The notes under the pieces: generated by a model
The model's input: the letters and a program-made list of their open reading frames with translations, nothing else
Database searches by the model: none
Told to the model about the DNA's origin: nothing
Position numbers and translations under genes: made by a program
NCBI RefSeq assembly: GCF_900323885.1
Contig: NZ_OOHJ01000011.1
Span: forward strand, 310,001 to 374,000
DNA: 64,000 nucleotides
Direction of reading: 5' to 3'
Source of the DNA: [Actinomadura] parvosata subsp. kistnae
GTDB taxonomy: Bacteria; Actinomycetota; Actinomycetes; Streptosporangiales; Streptosporangiaceae
Part shown: positions 8,099 through 15,861 of the stretch, piece by piece
Numbering within the stretch: position 1 is the first letter of the stretch
How the letters are laid out: every line of letters begins with the position of its first letter

Positions 8099-8392
8099 CT
8101 AGGCGGGCCCGGCCGAACCTCCGGGCTCCCGCCGGATGCTCGCCCGCAGCCTGGCCGCCTGCTCCTCCAACTGCCGTGCCTGCTCCTCAAGCGACAGCGC
8201 GGGCGTGGGGGCGGGAGTGGGGGGTTGTGTGGGAACGGGCGGGTCGTCGTCGTGCAGTTTGGACGTCTCCGCCTTGAAGATCCGCAGGGAACGGCCGACG
8301 GCGCGAGCGGTGTCAGGCAACTTCTTCGCGCCGAACAGCATGGCGAAGACCATGGCGATGATGAGGATCTCACCCCATCCGAGGTTCTGCAT
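8099..8392 (-). CDS. tatA: Sec-independent translocase component TatA
   Basis: 97 aa. It begins with the classic TatA helix and hinge: MQNLGWGEILIIAMVFAMLF, then FGAKKLPDTARAVGRSLRIFK, followed by an amphipathic segment and a Pro-rich charged tail ending in a coiled-coil-like EEQARQLEEQAARLRA. Strong ribosome site GGAAGGAG 6 nt before ATG 8392. There is no tatB or tatC beside it; it leads an operon with arsR and mgtA, an odd place for a tat gene and possibly a supernumerary TatA. A candidate operator lies at 8440-8467. Confidence 0.9.
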   Translation of the reverse strand: MQNLGWGEILIIAMVFAMLFGAKKLPDTARAVGRSLRIFKAETSKLHDDDPPVPTQPPTPAPTPALSLEEQARQLEEQAARLRASIRREPGGSAGPA

Positions 8393-8439
8393 GACAGCTC
8401 CTTCCGGCAGACGTCGGTTGTTGTCACCAGGGTGCCGAC

Positions 8440-8467
8440 ACTTGCATGAATGCGCAACTCTCGAACT
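8440..8467 (-). promoter_or_regulatory. candidate ArsR operator upstream of tatA
   Basis: ACTTGC-N8-GCAACT (8440-8459) plus GAACT at 8463-8467, the same arms and spacing as the site at 4965-4992. It lies 47 nt upstream of the tatA start, inside the likely promoter. The dyad size suits an ArsR/SmtB dimer. Confidence 0.5.
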
Positions 8468-8507
8468 ATGAGATCTACGCTGACACTCGTAAGGACGCTC
8501 CGGGCGG

Positions 8508-9581
8508 TCATACCGGCGGCCGCCTTCCGGATGGCCGGTGCCATCGCCCTTGCCAGCCCGTTCCCGATCGGCAGGCGCGGGTGAAGGTCACCCTCGGCAG
8601 CGGGACCGGCGGCCGGTCCTTCTCCCGCGCCGTCAGAGGGGCCGCCTTCATCGCAGCGTGGCCGGCCGACACCATCAGCGGGTTACGGGGATCCACCTTG
8701 CCCAGCATCCGGTAGACCGCTCCTACGAGGGCCGCCGTGCCCGCGATGGCCGTCAGGGCGATCAGCGCCCCCTGGCTGTACGCCTCGCCGGGGTCGCCAC
8801 GGGCGGAAGGGGTGCCGGTCTTCGTCTCGATGACGGCCCGTTCCTCGTCGTCGCCGGGCTTCAGGGTGATGTCGTCGTCTTCGTCGCCACTCGGCGTCTC
8901 CTCGCGGGTGCCGTCAGCAGGCGGGGGATCTTCTTCCGAGGGTTGCCGTTCCGGGCGTTCACCTCGCGGTGAGCTGCCGCTCGCGTCTTCCGGCACCTCG
9001 GGCCGCCCGCCACCGTCTTGAGGGGGTGTTTCCTGGACGTCGGCACTGTCGCCCGGGCCTTCGTCACGACCGGGGCTTCCGGTGCTCGAAGGCTGGTCAG
9101 CGACGCCCGCATCACCGTCGCTCTCGCCACCGCCGACACCACCGCCGACACCACCGCCGACACCCCCGCCGTGCTCGCCCGCGTCGTGCCCGTCACCGTC
9201 GCCACCCCTACCTCCGGCGCCACCCCCGTCACCGTCGCCGCCCTTACCGCCGGCACCATCCCCGCTACCGTCGCTCCCCTTGCCGTCCCCGCCCTTGTCC
9301 CCGCCGCTCCCGCCGTCGTTACCCTCGCCGCCCTTCCGCTCGCCGTCGTCGCCGCTCTTACCATCGCCACTTTTGCCGCCGTGGCTCCCGCCGGGGCCGT
9401 CATCGCCTTTGTCGCCATCTCCGCCGTCGTCGTCGTCATCGTCGTCGTCGGCCCATGCGACGCTCCCCATGCCCGGCACAGCGAAGGGGGATGACGTCTG
9501 CCAGGCGGCGGGCATCGGCCCGGTGGCACACAGCAGCGCGGTCACGACAGCGAACAGCCACCACCGCAGTCCTCGCTTCAA
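8508..9581 (-). CDS. secreted Asp/Gly-rich, C-terminally anchored surface protein
   Basis: 357 aa from a TTG at 9581, chosen because AAGGGG lies 6 nt upstream and the protein then opens with a signal peptide (KRGLRWWLFAVVTALLC... AWA). After cleavage comes a run of eight aspartates and about 230 residues of low-complexity Asp/Gly/Lys/Glu sequence, then one hydrophobic helix (ALIALTAIAGTAALVGAVYRML) and a basic cytoplasmic tail. The topology is a type I membrane protein exposing a highly acidic brush. No enzyme domain is recognised. An acidic ectodomain next to a cation ATPase suggests cation binding at the wall, but that is inference. Confidence 0.65.
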   Translation of the reverse strand: MKRGLRWWLFAVVTALLCATGPMPAAWQTSSPFAVPGMGSVAWADDDDDDDDGGDGDKGDDGPGGSHGGKSGDGKSGDDGERKGGEGNDGGSGGDKGGDGKGSDGSGDGAGGKGGDGDGGGAGGRGGDGDGHDAGEHGGGVGGGVGGGVGGGESDGDAGVADQPSSTGSPGRDEGPGDSADVQETPPQDGGGRPEVPEDASGSSPRGERPERQPSEEDPPPADGTREETPSGDEDDDITLKPGDDEERAVIETKTGTPSARGDPGEAYSQGALIALTAIAGTAALVGAVYRMLGKVDPRNPLMVSAGHAAMKAAPLTAREKDRPPVPLPRVTFTRACRSGTGWQGRWHRPSGRRPPV

Positions 9582-9704
9582 TGCATGCCCCTTACCGCTC
9601 GGCTGTGTGTCCCACCTTGCCGAGCGGTGGTTGGACCAGCGTGAGCCCAAGATGAGGACGTTCTCATCTGGCAAGACGACACCCCCGCGCCGTCCGGCCG
9701 CCCG

Positions 9705-9742
9705 CCCTCCCGGCGGTCCCCGGGTGGGGGCCGCCGGGAGGG
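9705..9742 (-). terminator. hairpin terminator after the RTX-like gene
   Basis: Perfect 12-bp stem CCCTCCCGGCGG / CCGCCGGGAGGG (9705-9716 and 9731-9742) with a 14-nt loop, just downstream of the minus-strand stop at 9757. There is no U-tract, as is common in actinomycetes. Confidence 0.6.
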
Positions 9743-9756
9743 AGGCTCCTTGAGGG

Positions 9757-10632
9757 TCAAGGTCGCAGGATCGAGGTGGTCTCGCAGCCGATGAACGTAT
9801 CCGCCGGCGAGGTATCGGTGGAAAGCATGAGGTCGGACGTGCAGTGGTCGGTGCCGGCGCCGCCGTCCAGGGTGCCGCCGCCCCTGGCGGTGAGCTGGTC
9901 GTTGCCGCCCAGGCCCTGGACCTGGTCGGTGCCGCCGTTGCCGTCGAGGACGTTCGCGCCCGCGTTGCCGATGAGCACGTCGTTGTGCTGGTTGCCCCTC
10001 AGGTTCTCGACGTCGGCGGCGATGGTGTCCCTGGCTCCGGCGGGGCCGTCGTCGGCGCTGCCGTCGTCGCCGGTCGCGCCGTCGAGGTCGGCGTGGACGC
10101 CGAGCTGGCTCGTGGTCCCGACGTAGACGGCGGTGTCGGAGCCGGCGCCGCCCTGCATGACGTCGGCGCCGGTCTCGCCGGTCAGCTCGTCGTCGCCGGA
10201 GCCGCCGGTGAGGCGGTCGTCGCCCTGTCCGCCGATCAGGCGGGAGCCGAAGGCGGTGGTGTTCGTGATCGCGTCGTTCCCGTCCAGCCCCCGGATCCTG
10301 ATGGACGGGCTCGGCCCGATCGGGCAGCGGGCCTCGTGCGCGTTCACCACGACGCAGTCGCCCGTGCCGGAGGAGATGGTGCCGGTGGGGTCGGTCAGCA
10401 CGAAGGAGCCGTTGCTCACGCTGAGCGTGATCTGGTCGTTCGCGCCCACGGTCGCGTCGTACCTGACGCCTCCGAAGCCGCGCACCACGCCGGGCTGGCA
10501 GTCTCCGTAGCAGGGGGAGGCGGTGGCTGGCTGGGTGAGCATGACGGCCGGCAGGAGGGCCAGCGCCGCCGTACCTCCGAGCATCTTCAACGCACCGCGT
10601 GGAACGCGGGGCGGTCGCATTCGCCTGGACAT
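9757..10632 (-). CDS. secreted RTX-like (hemolysin-type) calcium-binding protein
   Basis: 291 aa from ATG 10632 (purine-rich GAGAGGA upstream; an in-frame ATG at 10725 would add an improbable leader). Arg-rich N-terminus plus hydrophobic core and TQPATASP cleavage region make a signal peptide. The body holds repeated GGxGxDxL nonapeptides (LIGGQGDDRLTGGSGDDELTG, GNAGANVLDGNGG, VQGLGGNDQL, LDGGAGTDHC), the parallel beta-roll that binds Ca2+. Four cysteines flank the ends. It is a structural or adhesive surface protein, not an obvious toxin: no enzymatic domain and no type I secretion genes nearby. Confidence 0.8.
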   Translation of the reverse strand: MSRRMRPPRVPRGALKMLGGTAALALLPAVMLTQPATASPCYGDCQPGVVRGFGGVRYDATVGANDQITLSVSNGSFVLTDPTGTISSGTGDCVVVNAHEARCPIGPSPSIRIRGLDGNDAITNTTAFGSRLIGGQGDDRLTGGSGDDELTGETGADVMQGGAGSDTAVYVGTTSQLGVHADLDGATGDDGSADDGPAGARDTIAADVENLRGNQHNDVLIGNAGANVLDGNGGTDQVQGLGGNDQLTARGGGTLDGGAGTDHCTSDLMLSTDTSPADTFIGCETTSILRP

Positions 10633-10772
10633 GGGCCGGTCCTCTCGTCGGTGGGGTGGGGGCGGCAGTGCTCCCACTCCTGGAGGCGTGCCATGAGGTT
10701 CCAGGACGTGCCGCCGGCGGGACATGACCGGCCGGTCAGGCAGGTGCGGGGCGGCCCGAGGTGCGTGACCCG

Positions 10773-11573
10773 TCAGCGAGGGCCGGTGGTGAGGGCCGCC
10801 TGGACGTCGCGGAGCGTGCCGCGCAGGGCCGTGATGCTCTCCTGGCAGCGCCGCCGGCTCTCGCGCATGCTGATCGTCGCTCCCCGTGCCGCGCCGAGCC
10901 GCTCGACGAGGGCCTGCTGCTGGTCGGCCGCCTGCTTGCGCAGGGCCTGGGACCAGGCGATGACCGGCGGGGTGGCCGCGATCGATGCCGAGGGACGGGA
11001 TGGTACGACCCGCGGCGCCGAAACCCGCGAGCCGGGGTGCTGACCGGGGTCCTGGCCGAGGCGCGGGGCGGGGTGGCGGCCCAAGGGCTGGGCAGGGTGC
11101 CGGCCCAAGGGCTGGGCAGGGTGCTGGCTGAGGGGCTGGGCGGGGTGCAGTGCGCGTACCCGGGGCAGGTGCCGGGGCCGCGCCGCCAAAGCGGCCGAGG
11201 CGGCGGACGGGCGGCCGTCGGTGTCCGTGGCGGACAGGGCCGCGGCCACGCTCGGGTACACCGCGATGGCGGGCCCGCCGCCGCCCTCGGCCCGGAGCTC
11301 GATCAGCCGGCGCAGCGGCGGCCGGGCGTCGGCGATCACCAGGCGGCCGCCCTTGACCCGCAACCTCTGGTGCGTGAGGGAGAGCTGGTCGAACCCGACC
11401 AGGTCGCAGAACTCCAGGTCCCCCGCCGCCACCACCACGTGCGTGACCGGGGAGCGCGGGATCGACTCCAGGGCGTCGGCCAGCACGAACCGGTTGGACC
11501 GGTCGAGCTCGCCCGCCATGAACAGCAGCAGGGTGACGTCACCCAGGGGGACGAGGCGCAGCGAGAGGGGCAT
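10773..11573 (-). CDS. STAS-domain protein (anti-sigma factor antagonist-like) with repeat linker
   Basis: 266 aa from ATG 11573. Residues 1-105 fit a STAS domain (LRLVPLGDVTLLLFMAGELDRS; VVVAAGDLEFCDLVGFDQLSL, with the segment where antagonists carry the phosphorylatable Ser replaced by C-D-L-V-G). A Pro/His-rich linker follows with four copies of HPAQPLGR, made from a 27-bp DNA repeat (11038-11150), then a C-terminal helical region (RKQAADQQQALVERL; RRRCQESITALRGTLRDVQAAL) resembling coiled coil. The missing serine suggests it is not a standard phospho-switch. No sigma factor or kinase partner lies next to it. Confidence 0.65.
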   Translation of the reverse strand: MPLSLRLVPLGDVTLLLFMAGELDRSNRFVLADALESIPRSPVTHVVVAAGDLEFCDLVGFDQLSLTHQRLRVKGGRLVIADARPPLRRLIELRAEGGGGPAIAVYPSVAAALSATDTDGRPSAASAALAARPRHLPRVRALHPAQPLSQHPAQPLGRHPAQPLGRHPAPRLGQDPGQHPGSRVSAPRVVPSRPSASIAATPPVIAWSQALRKQAADQQQALVERLGAARGATISMRESRRRCQESITALRGTLRDVQAALTTGPR

Positions 11574-11704
11574 CACCCGGAATCCCTTCCCTCCGTGGCC
11601 GGGCACATGCCAGGGACCGCCGGGATATGATCCATTGGCCGTCATGACGTGGGGCTGAGGCGCAGGCGAGCGGGAATGTCCCTGATGACGAGGAAGCGGA
11701 GGAC

Positions 11705-12724
11705 ATGAACCGGGCACCAGGCATGGTGGACGTGGCGCGCGAAGCCGGCGTGTCGCACGTCACCGTGTCCCGCGTCCTCAACAACCATCCTTCCGTGCGC
11801 CCGGAGACCCGCGCGCGCGTCGAGGCCGCCATCGAGAAGCTCGGCTACCGCCGCAACAGCGTCGCCCGCGCGCTCAAGAGCCGCCGCTCCTCCACGATCG
11901 GCCTGGTGCTCGCCGGCACCGAGCTGTACGAGCTGTCCCGCATCCTGCACGGCGTGGAGAGCGCCGCGCAGCGCGCCGGCTACTGGGTGAACCTGGCGAG
12001 CTGGCAGGGCGGCACCACCCTCGACCTGACGGAGACCCTGCAGCGGCTCACCGACCAGGCGGTGGAGGCCATCGCCGTCATCGCCGACCGCCCCATGGTC
12101 GTCGACGCGCTGACCGGCGTCGTCACCGGCGTGCCGATGACCGTGATCATGTCGGGCAACGTGCCCAACCCCGACCTCGGCTTCGTCGAGCTGGACCAGG
12201 AGCTCGGCGCGCGACTGGCCGTCCGGCACCTGGTGGAGCTGGGGCATCGGCACATCGTGCACCTGACCGGCTCCCTGCGCACGTTCGACGCGCGCGCCCG
12301 GGTCGAGGGCTGGCGGGCCGGGCTGGCGGAGACGCCCGAGGCGCGCGGCGAGCTGCTGGAGGGCGACTTCACCGGCAACAGCGGCTACCGGCTGGCCCAC
12401 TACCTGACCACGCGCGAGGGGCACGACCGGCCGACCGCGATCTTCGCGGGCAACGACCAGATGGCCATGGGCGTGCTGGCGGCCTTCGCCGAGCTGGGGG
12501 TGAAGGTGCCGCAGGACGTGTCGCTGGTCGGGTTCGACGACATCGCGGGTGCGGCGTACCTGGTGCCCGCGCTCACGACCGTGCGGCAGGACTTCGTCGC
12601 ACTGGGCGAACGATCCATCGAGCAGCTGCTGCGGATGATGCGCGGGGAGCCGGCCACGTCCGAGCGGATCCCGACCGAGCTGATCGTCCGCCGCAGCACC
12701 GCCCCGCCCCGCTCACTCCCCTAG
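11705..12724 (+). CDS. LacI-family transcriptional regulator of the xylo-oligosaccharide locus
   Basis: 339 aa. The N-terminal LacI HTH is complete (MVDVAREAGVSHVTVSRVLNN, then a hinge helix with RRNSVARALKSRRS), followed by the periplasmic-binding-protein-like effector domain (IFAGNDQMAMGVL; SLVGFDDI). Start ATG 11705 follows GCGGAGGAC. Its 3' end overlaps the convergent GH43 gene by 12 bp. The palindromic site at 14351-14364 between GH43 and the ABC genes is a good candidate target, so the protein likely represses both directions until xylose-type sugars arrive (inference). Confidence 0.9.
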   Translation: MNRAPGMVDVAREAGVSHVTVSRVLNNHPSVRPETRARVEAAIEKLGYRRNSVARALKSRRSSTIGLVLAGTELYELSRILHGVESAAQRAGYWVNLASWQGGTTLDLTETLQRLTDQAVEAIAVIADRPMVVDALTGVVTGVPMTVIMSGNVPNPDLGFVELDQELGARLAVRHLVELGHRHIVHLTGSLRTFDARARVEGWRAGLAETPEARGELLEGDFTGNSGYRLAHYLTTREGHDRPTAIFAGNDQMAMGVLAAFAELGVKVPQDVSLVGFDDIAGAAYLVPALTTVRQDFVALGERSIEQLLRMMRGEPATSERIPTELIVRRSTAPPRSLP

Positions 12725-14272
12725 CCCCGGTTCGTAGTCGAACCGGCGGACGGTGGCTCGTGCCGTGCTCGGGCGGCCGTTGGCGGTGGCGTAGAGGCCG
12801 AGGTGGACGCCGACGAAGCCGCCCGCGCGTTCGGTGCTGAAGAAGGAGCGTTCGACGGTGCCCACCTCGGTCCAGTCGGCGGTGCCGGCGGGGCGGGCGC
12901 GGAAGAGGTAGCGGGATTCGTCCGACTCGACGGACAGGTGTGTCTTGCCGGGCGGGAGGGGCGTGGTGGCCAGGCGGGTGGTCGTGCCTACCTCCCGGAT
13001 CGTCAGTGCCACCTGCGGGTGCCCCTCCTCGTCCACCGTGAGGGCGAGGGTGGCGTGGTGGGCCTGATTCTGGAAGACGGCCAGGCCGGCCTCCTCGGCG
13101 GGGTGCGCCGCCGGGAAGGTGAGGCTGGTCGTGGCGTGGCAGCGGACGTGTTGCTGGCGCCGGGCGATGAAGGCGGGCACCCCAGTGGTGGTGAGCGGCT
13201 CCGGTGCCGCGTCGATCTCCAGGCCGCGGCCGTCGGCGGCGGGCCTGATGAGGTGGGTGACGGGGCCGCGCAGGCTGCTCCATTCCAGGCCGGGGACGGC
13301 CCCGTCGAAGTTCGTACGGCCCCTTGCTGCCTCCTCCACGAAAGGGGCGGCGAGCCGGGGGAGGCGTTCGGTGAGCCGCACGCCGCCGGTCTCCGGGGCG
13401 AAGACGGGACCGTGCTCGGTCCAGGTGACGGGCACCAGGAAGACCTCGCGGCCCAGCGTGTGCGTGCCGTCGATGGGGCGGACCGCGAGGGTGACGGCCC
13501 ACGTCTCGCCGTCGGGGGTGTCCACCAGGTCGGCGTGGCCGACGTTGTGGACGGGCTCGGCGGGGCCGCGGTGCCGGTGGGTCAGCAGCGGGCTGCGCGG
13601 GTCGGTGACGTACGGGCCGGTGACCGTGGCGGCGCGGGCGGCGGTGACGCTGTGGTTGCGTTCGGTGCCGCCCTCGGCGGCGAGCAGGTGGTAGACGCCG
13701 TCGCGTTTGTACAGGCGGGGCGCCTCCACCCAGGCCCCGCGCACGGCTCCGTGCCAGAGCACGTGGGTGGGGCCGACGAGCTTGAGCCGCTCCAGGTCGA
13801 GCTCGCGCATCCACAGCTCGCCGGGCCCCCTGCCGCCGGGGGCGGCGTCGCGGCAGGCGGTGAACCAGCAGCGGCCGTCGTCGTCGAAGAACAGCGACGG
13901 GTCGATGCCTTCGGCCTCCAGCGGCACGGGGTCCGACCAGGGGCCGGCGGGGTCGGTGGCGGTGACGACGAAGGTGATGCTGCCCTGCCGGTTCACCGCG
14001 ACGGTGGAGACGACGTAGAACGTCCCGTCGTGGTGGCGGATGGTGGGGGCCCACACGCCGTCGGAGACGTCCAGGCCCTGGAGCGGGAGCTGGCCGGGCC
14101 GGTTCAGCACGTGCGTGAGCCGGCGCCATCGCACCAGGTCACGGCTGTGGAACAGGGGCAGGCCGGGGTAGTACGCGAACGACGAGGTGACCAGGTAGAA
14201 GTCGGCGCCGACCCGGCAGATCGACGGGTCCGGGTGGCAGCCGGGCAGGACGGGGTTGCGGAACGTTCGCAC
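12713..14272 (-). CDS. glycoside hydrolase family 43 (beta-xylosidase/arabinofuranosidase)
   Basis: 519 aa from GTG 14272, where the protein begins VRTFRNPVLPGCHPDPSICR; an upstream in-frame ATG (14365) would place the start in the operator. The GH43 five-blade catalytic domain is clear: Asp in CHPDPS (base), Asp in EGIDPSLFFDDDG (pKa modulator) and Glu in GAWVEAPRLY (acid). The C-terminal beta-sandwich (about 330-519) is the XynB-like domain. No signal peptide: cytoplasmic hydrolysis of imported xylo- or arabino-oligosaccharides. Divergent from the ABC operon with a shared LacI-type operator. Confidence 0.88.
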   Translation of the reverse strand: MRTFRNPVLPGCHPDPSICRVGADFYLVTSSFAYYPGLPLFHSRDLVRWRRLTHVLNRPGQLPLQGLDVSDGVWAPTIRHHDGTFYVVSTVAVNRQGSITFVVTATDPAGPWSDPVPLEAEGIDPSLFFDDDGRCWFTACRDAAPGGRGPGELWMRELDLERLKLVGPTHVLWHGAVRGAWVEAPRLYKRDGVYHLLAAEGGTERNHSVTAARAATVTGPYVTDPRSPLLTHRHRGPAEPVHNVGHADLVDTPDGETWAVTLAVRPIDGTHTLGREVFLVPVTWTEHGPVFAPETGGVRLTERLPRLAAPFVEEAARGRTNFDGAVPGLEWSSLRGPVTHLIRPAADGRGLEIDAAPEPLTTTGVPAFIARRQQHVRCHATTSLTFPAAHPAEEAGLAVFQNQAHHATLALTVDEEGHPQVALTIREVGTTTRLATTPLPPGKTHLSVESDESRYLFRARPAGTADWTEVGTVERSFFSTERAGGFVGVHLGLYATANGRPSTARATVRRFDYEPGLGE

Positions 14273-14350
14273 GGGGGTGGGCTCCGGGTGGCGTGACAAG
14301 GCGGAAAAGGAGGCGAGAGGAGTCGTGTTACGAGAAGGGGCTTGACAGCA

Positions 14351-14364
14351 TGACAACGTTAACA
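14351..14364. promoter_or_regulatory. LacI-type operator between GH43 and ABC operon
   Basis: TGACAACGTTAACA is an imperfect 14-bp palindrome centred on CG, the usual architecture for LacI-family sites. It lies just downstream of a TTGACA (14342-14347) and between divergent genes, so it could block both promoters. Confidence 0.55.
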
Positions 14365-14433
14365 TCAGGTTAGAACCTCACGCACGACCCCGGCATCCCG
14401 CCGCGGAACGCACCACCTCGCCAGGAGCCCGCC

Positions 14434-15798
14434 ATGACCCCACCGACCCTCCCCCAGCCTCTCCGCAGGGCCGGCCGCCGCCGCACGCTGCTCGGCGCCG
14501 CCCTGGCGGTCGCCCTGACGGCGTCGCTGGCCGCCTGCTCGTCCGACGGCAGCCCCGCCCCCTCCTCGGGGACGGCGAGCGCCGCCGGGCCGGTCACGCT
14601 GGAGTTCTGGACCTGGAGCCTCAAGGGCAGCGACCCGGCGGCCAAGGCGATCGTGGACAAGTACCACCAGCTCAACCCGAACGTGACGGTGAAGCTGTCG
14701 GAGGTGGGCGGCACCACGGAGACCGCCTCGAAGCTGCTGGCCGCCGACCAGGCCGGTGACACGCCCGACGTGGTGCAGATCGAGTACCGCGGCCTGCCCG
14801 CCCTGGTGGTGGCCGGCGCGGCCAAGGACATCACCGCCGACGTGGCCGGCGTCAAGGCGAACGTCGATGCGAACATCTGGGCGCAGACCACGTTCAACAA
14901 CCAGGTGTACGGGGTGCCGCAGGACATCGGCCCGATGGTGCTCACCTACCGCAAGGACCTGTTCGACAAGTTCGGCGTGCAGGTCCCCACGACGTGGGAG
15001 GAGTACGCGAAGGCCGCCGAGCAGATCCACAAGAAGGACCCCGACGCGTACATCGCCAGCTTCGCCGCCAACCAGCTCGAGTTCTTCGCCGCGCACGCCG
15101 CGCAGGCCGGGGCGCAGTGGTGGAGCACCGACGGCAGCGCCTGGAAGGTCGGGATCGGCAGCGAGGCGTCGCTGAAGACCGCCGACTTCTGGCAGGACCT
15201 CGTGCAGCGCGACCTGGTCAAGGTCGAGCCGCTGCTCACGCCGGAGTGGAACGCGCAGGTCAACAACGGCAAGATCCTGAGCTGGGCGGCCGCGGCCTGG
15301 GCGCCGAGCGTGATCTACTCGGTGGCGCCGGACACCGCCGGCAAGTGGGAGTCCGCGCCGCTGCCGCAGTGGACGAAGGGGCAGGCCGCCGTGCCGTTCC
15401 TGGGCGGGTCGACGTACCTGGTGCCGGCCAAGTCGAAGCACGCCAAGGAGGCGGCGGCCTTCGCCGCCTGGCTGGGCGCCTCCGACGAGGGCTCCAAGCT
15501 GCTGCTCGGCCTCGACCTGTTCCCCGGCGCGAACGCCGGCCGCCAGGCCACGCTGACGCACGAGCCGCCGAAGCTGATGCCGCAGCAGAAGGACTTCTAC
15601 CAGGTCACCGACCAGGTGATCAAGAACACCACGATCCCGGTGACTTGGGGGCCGAACGTGAACGTCGCCCAGACCGCCTTCGGCGACGCGCTGAACAAGG
15701 CCGCGCTCGACAAGAGCTCCTTCCGCGCGGTGTACCAGGCCACGCAGCAGGCGGTCGTCGCCGACCTGCAGAAGTCCGGCTACACCGTCACACAGTAG
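14434..15798 (+). CDS. ABC sugar transporter, extracellular solute-binding lipoprotein
   Basis: 454 aa. Arg-rich start (RRAGRRRTLLGAAL), hydrophobic core and lipobox LAAC with Cys35. The mature part is a cluster B/family 1 sugar-binding protein (VTLEFWTWSLKGSD near the N-terminus, DTPDVVQIEYRGLP, YGVPQDIGPMVLTYRKDLF, VPTTWEEY). First gene of SBP-permease-permease-GH31; RBS AGGAG 6 nt before the ATG. Context points to xylo- or isoprimeverose-type oligosaccharides. Its last codons and stop are duplicated just downstream (15773-15828). Confidence 0.9.
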   Translation: MTPPTLPQPLRRAGRRRTLLGAALAVALTASLAACSSDGSPAPSSGTASAAGPVTLEFWTWSLKGSDPAAKAIVDKYHQLNPNVTVKLSEVGGTTETASKLLAADQAGDTPDVVQIEYRGLPALVVAGAAKDITADVAGVKANVDANIWAQTTFNNQVYGVPQDIGPMVLTYRKDLFDKFGVQVPTTWEEYAKAAEQIHKKDPDAYIASFAANQLEFFAAHAAQAGAQWWSTDGSAWKVGIGSEASLKTADFWQDLVQRDLVKVEPLLTPEWNAQVNNGKILSWAAAAWAPSVIYSVAPDTAGKWESAPLPQWTKGQAAVPFLGGSTYLVPAKSKHAKEAAAFAAWLGASDEGSKLLLGLDLFPGANAGRQATLTHEPPKLMPQQKDFYQVTDQVIKNTTIPVTWGPNVNVAQTAFGDALNKAALDKSSFRAVYQATQQAVVADLQKSGYTVTQ

Positions 15799-15828
15799 CC
15801 AGTCCGGCTACACCGTCACCCAGTAGCC
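15773..15828 (+). repeat. 28-bp tandem duplication spanning the SBP stop codon
   Basis: Two adjacent 28-bp units (15773-15800 and 15801-15828), both starting AGTCCGGCTACACCGTCAC and differing at one base, carry the codons for SGYTVTQ-stop. Only the first is translated; the second is a silent copy after the stop. Confidence 0.85.
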
Positions 15829-15861
15829 GCGTTCGGCTCGAACCCACCCTCTGGACGTCTC

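Noticed and set aside
8071..8544. N-terminal extension of the ArsR protein up to 8544, or an eighth frame break joining it to the Asp-rich protein
   Set aside because: The extension is antisense-like shadow over tatA; it has no natural stop before arsR, so the stop at 8508 is taken as real.
9018..9753. Plus-strand Pro/Ser/Thr-rich frames opposite the Asp-rich gene
   Set aside because: They are mirror frames of GAC/GGC repeats without start signals.
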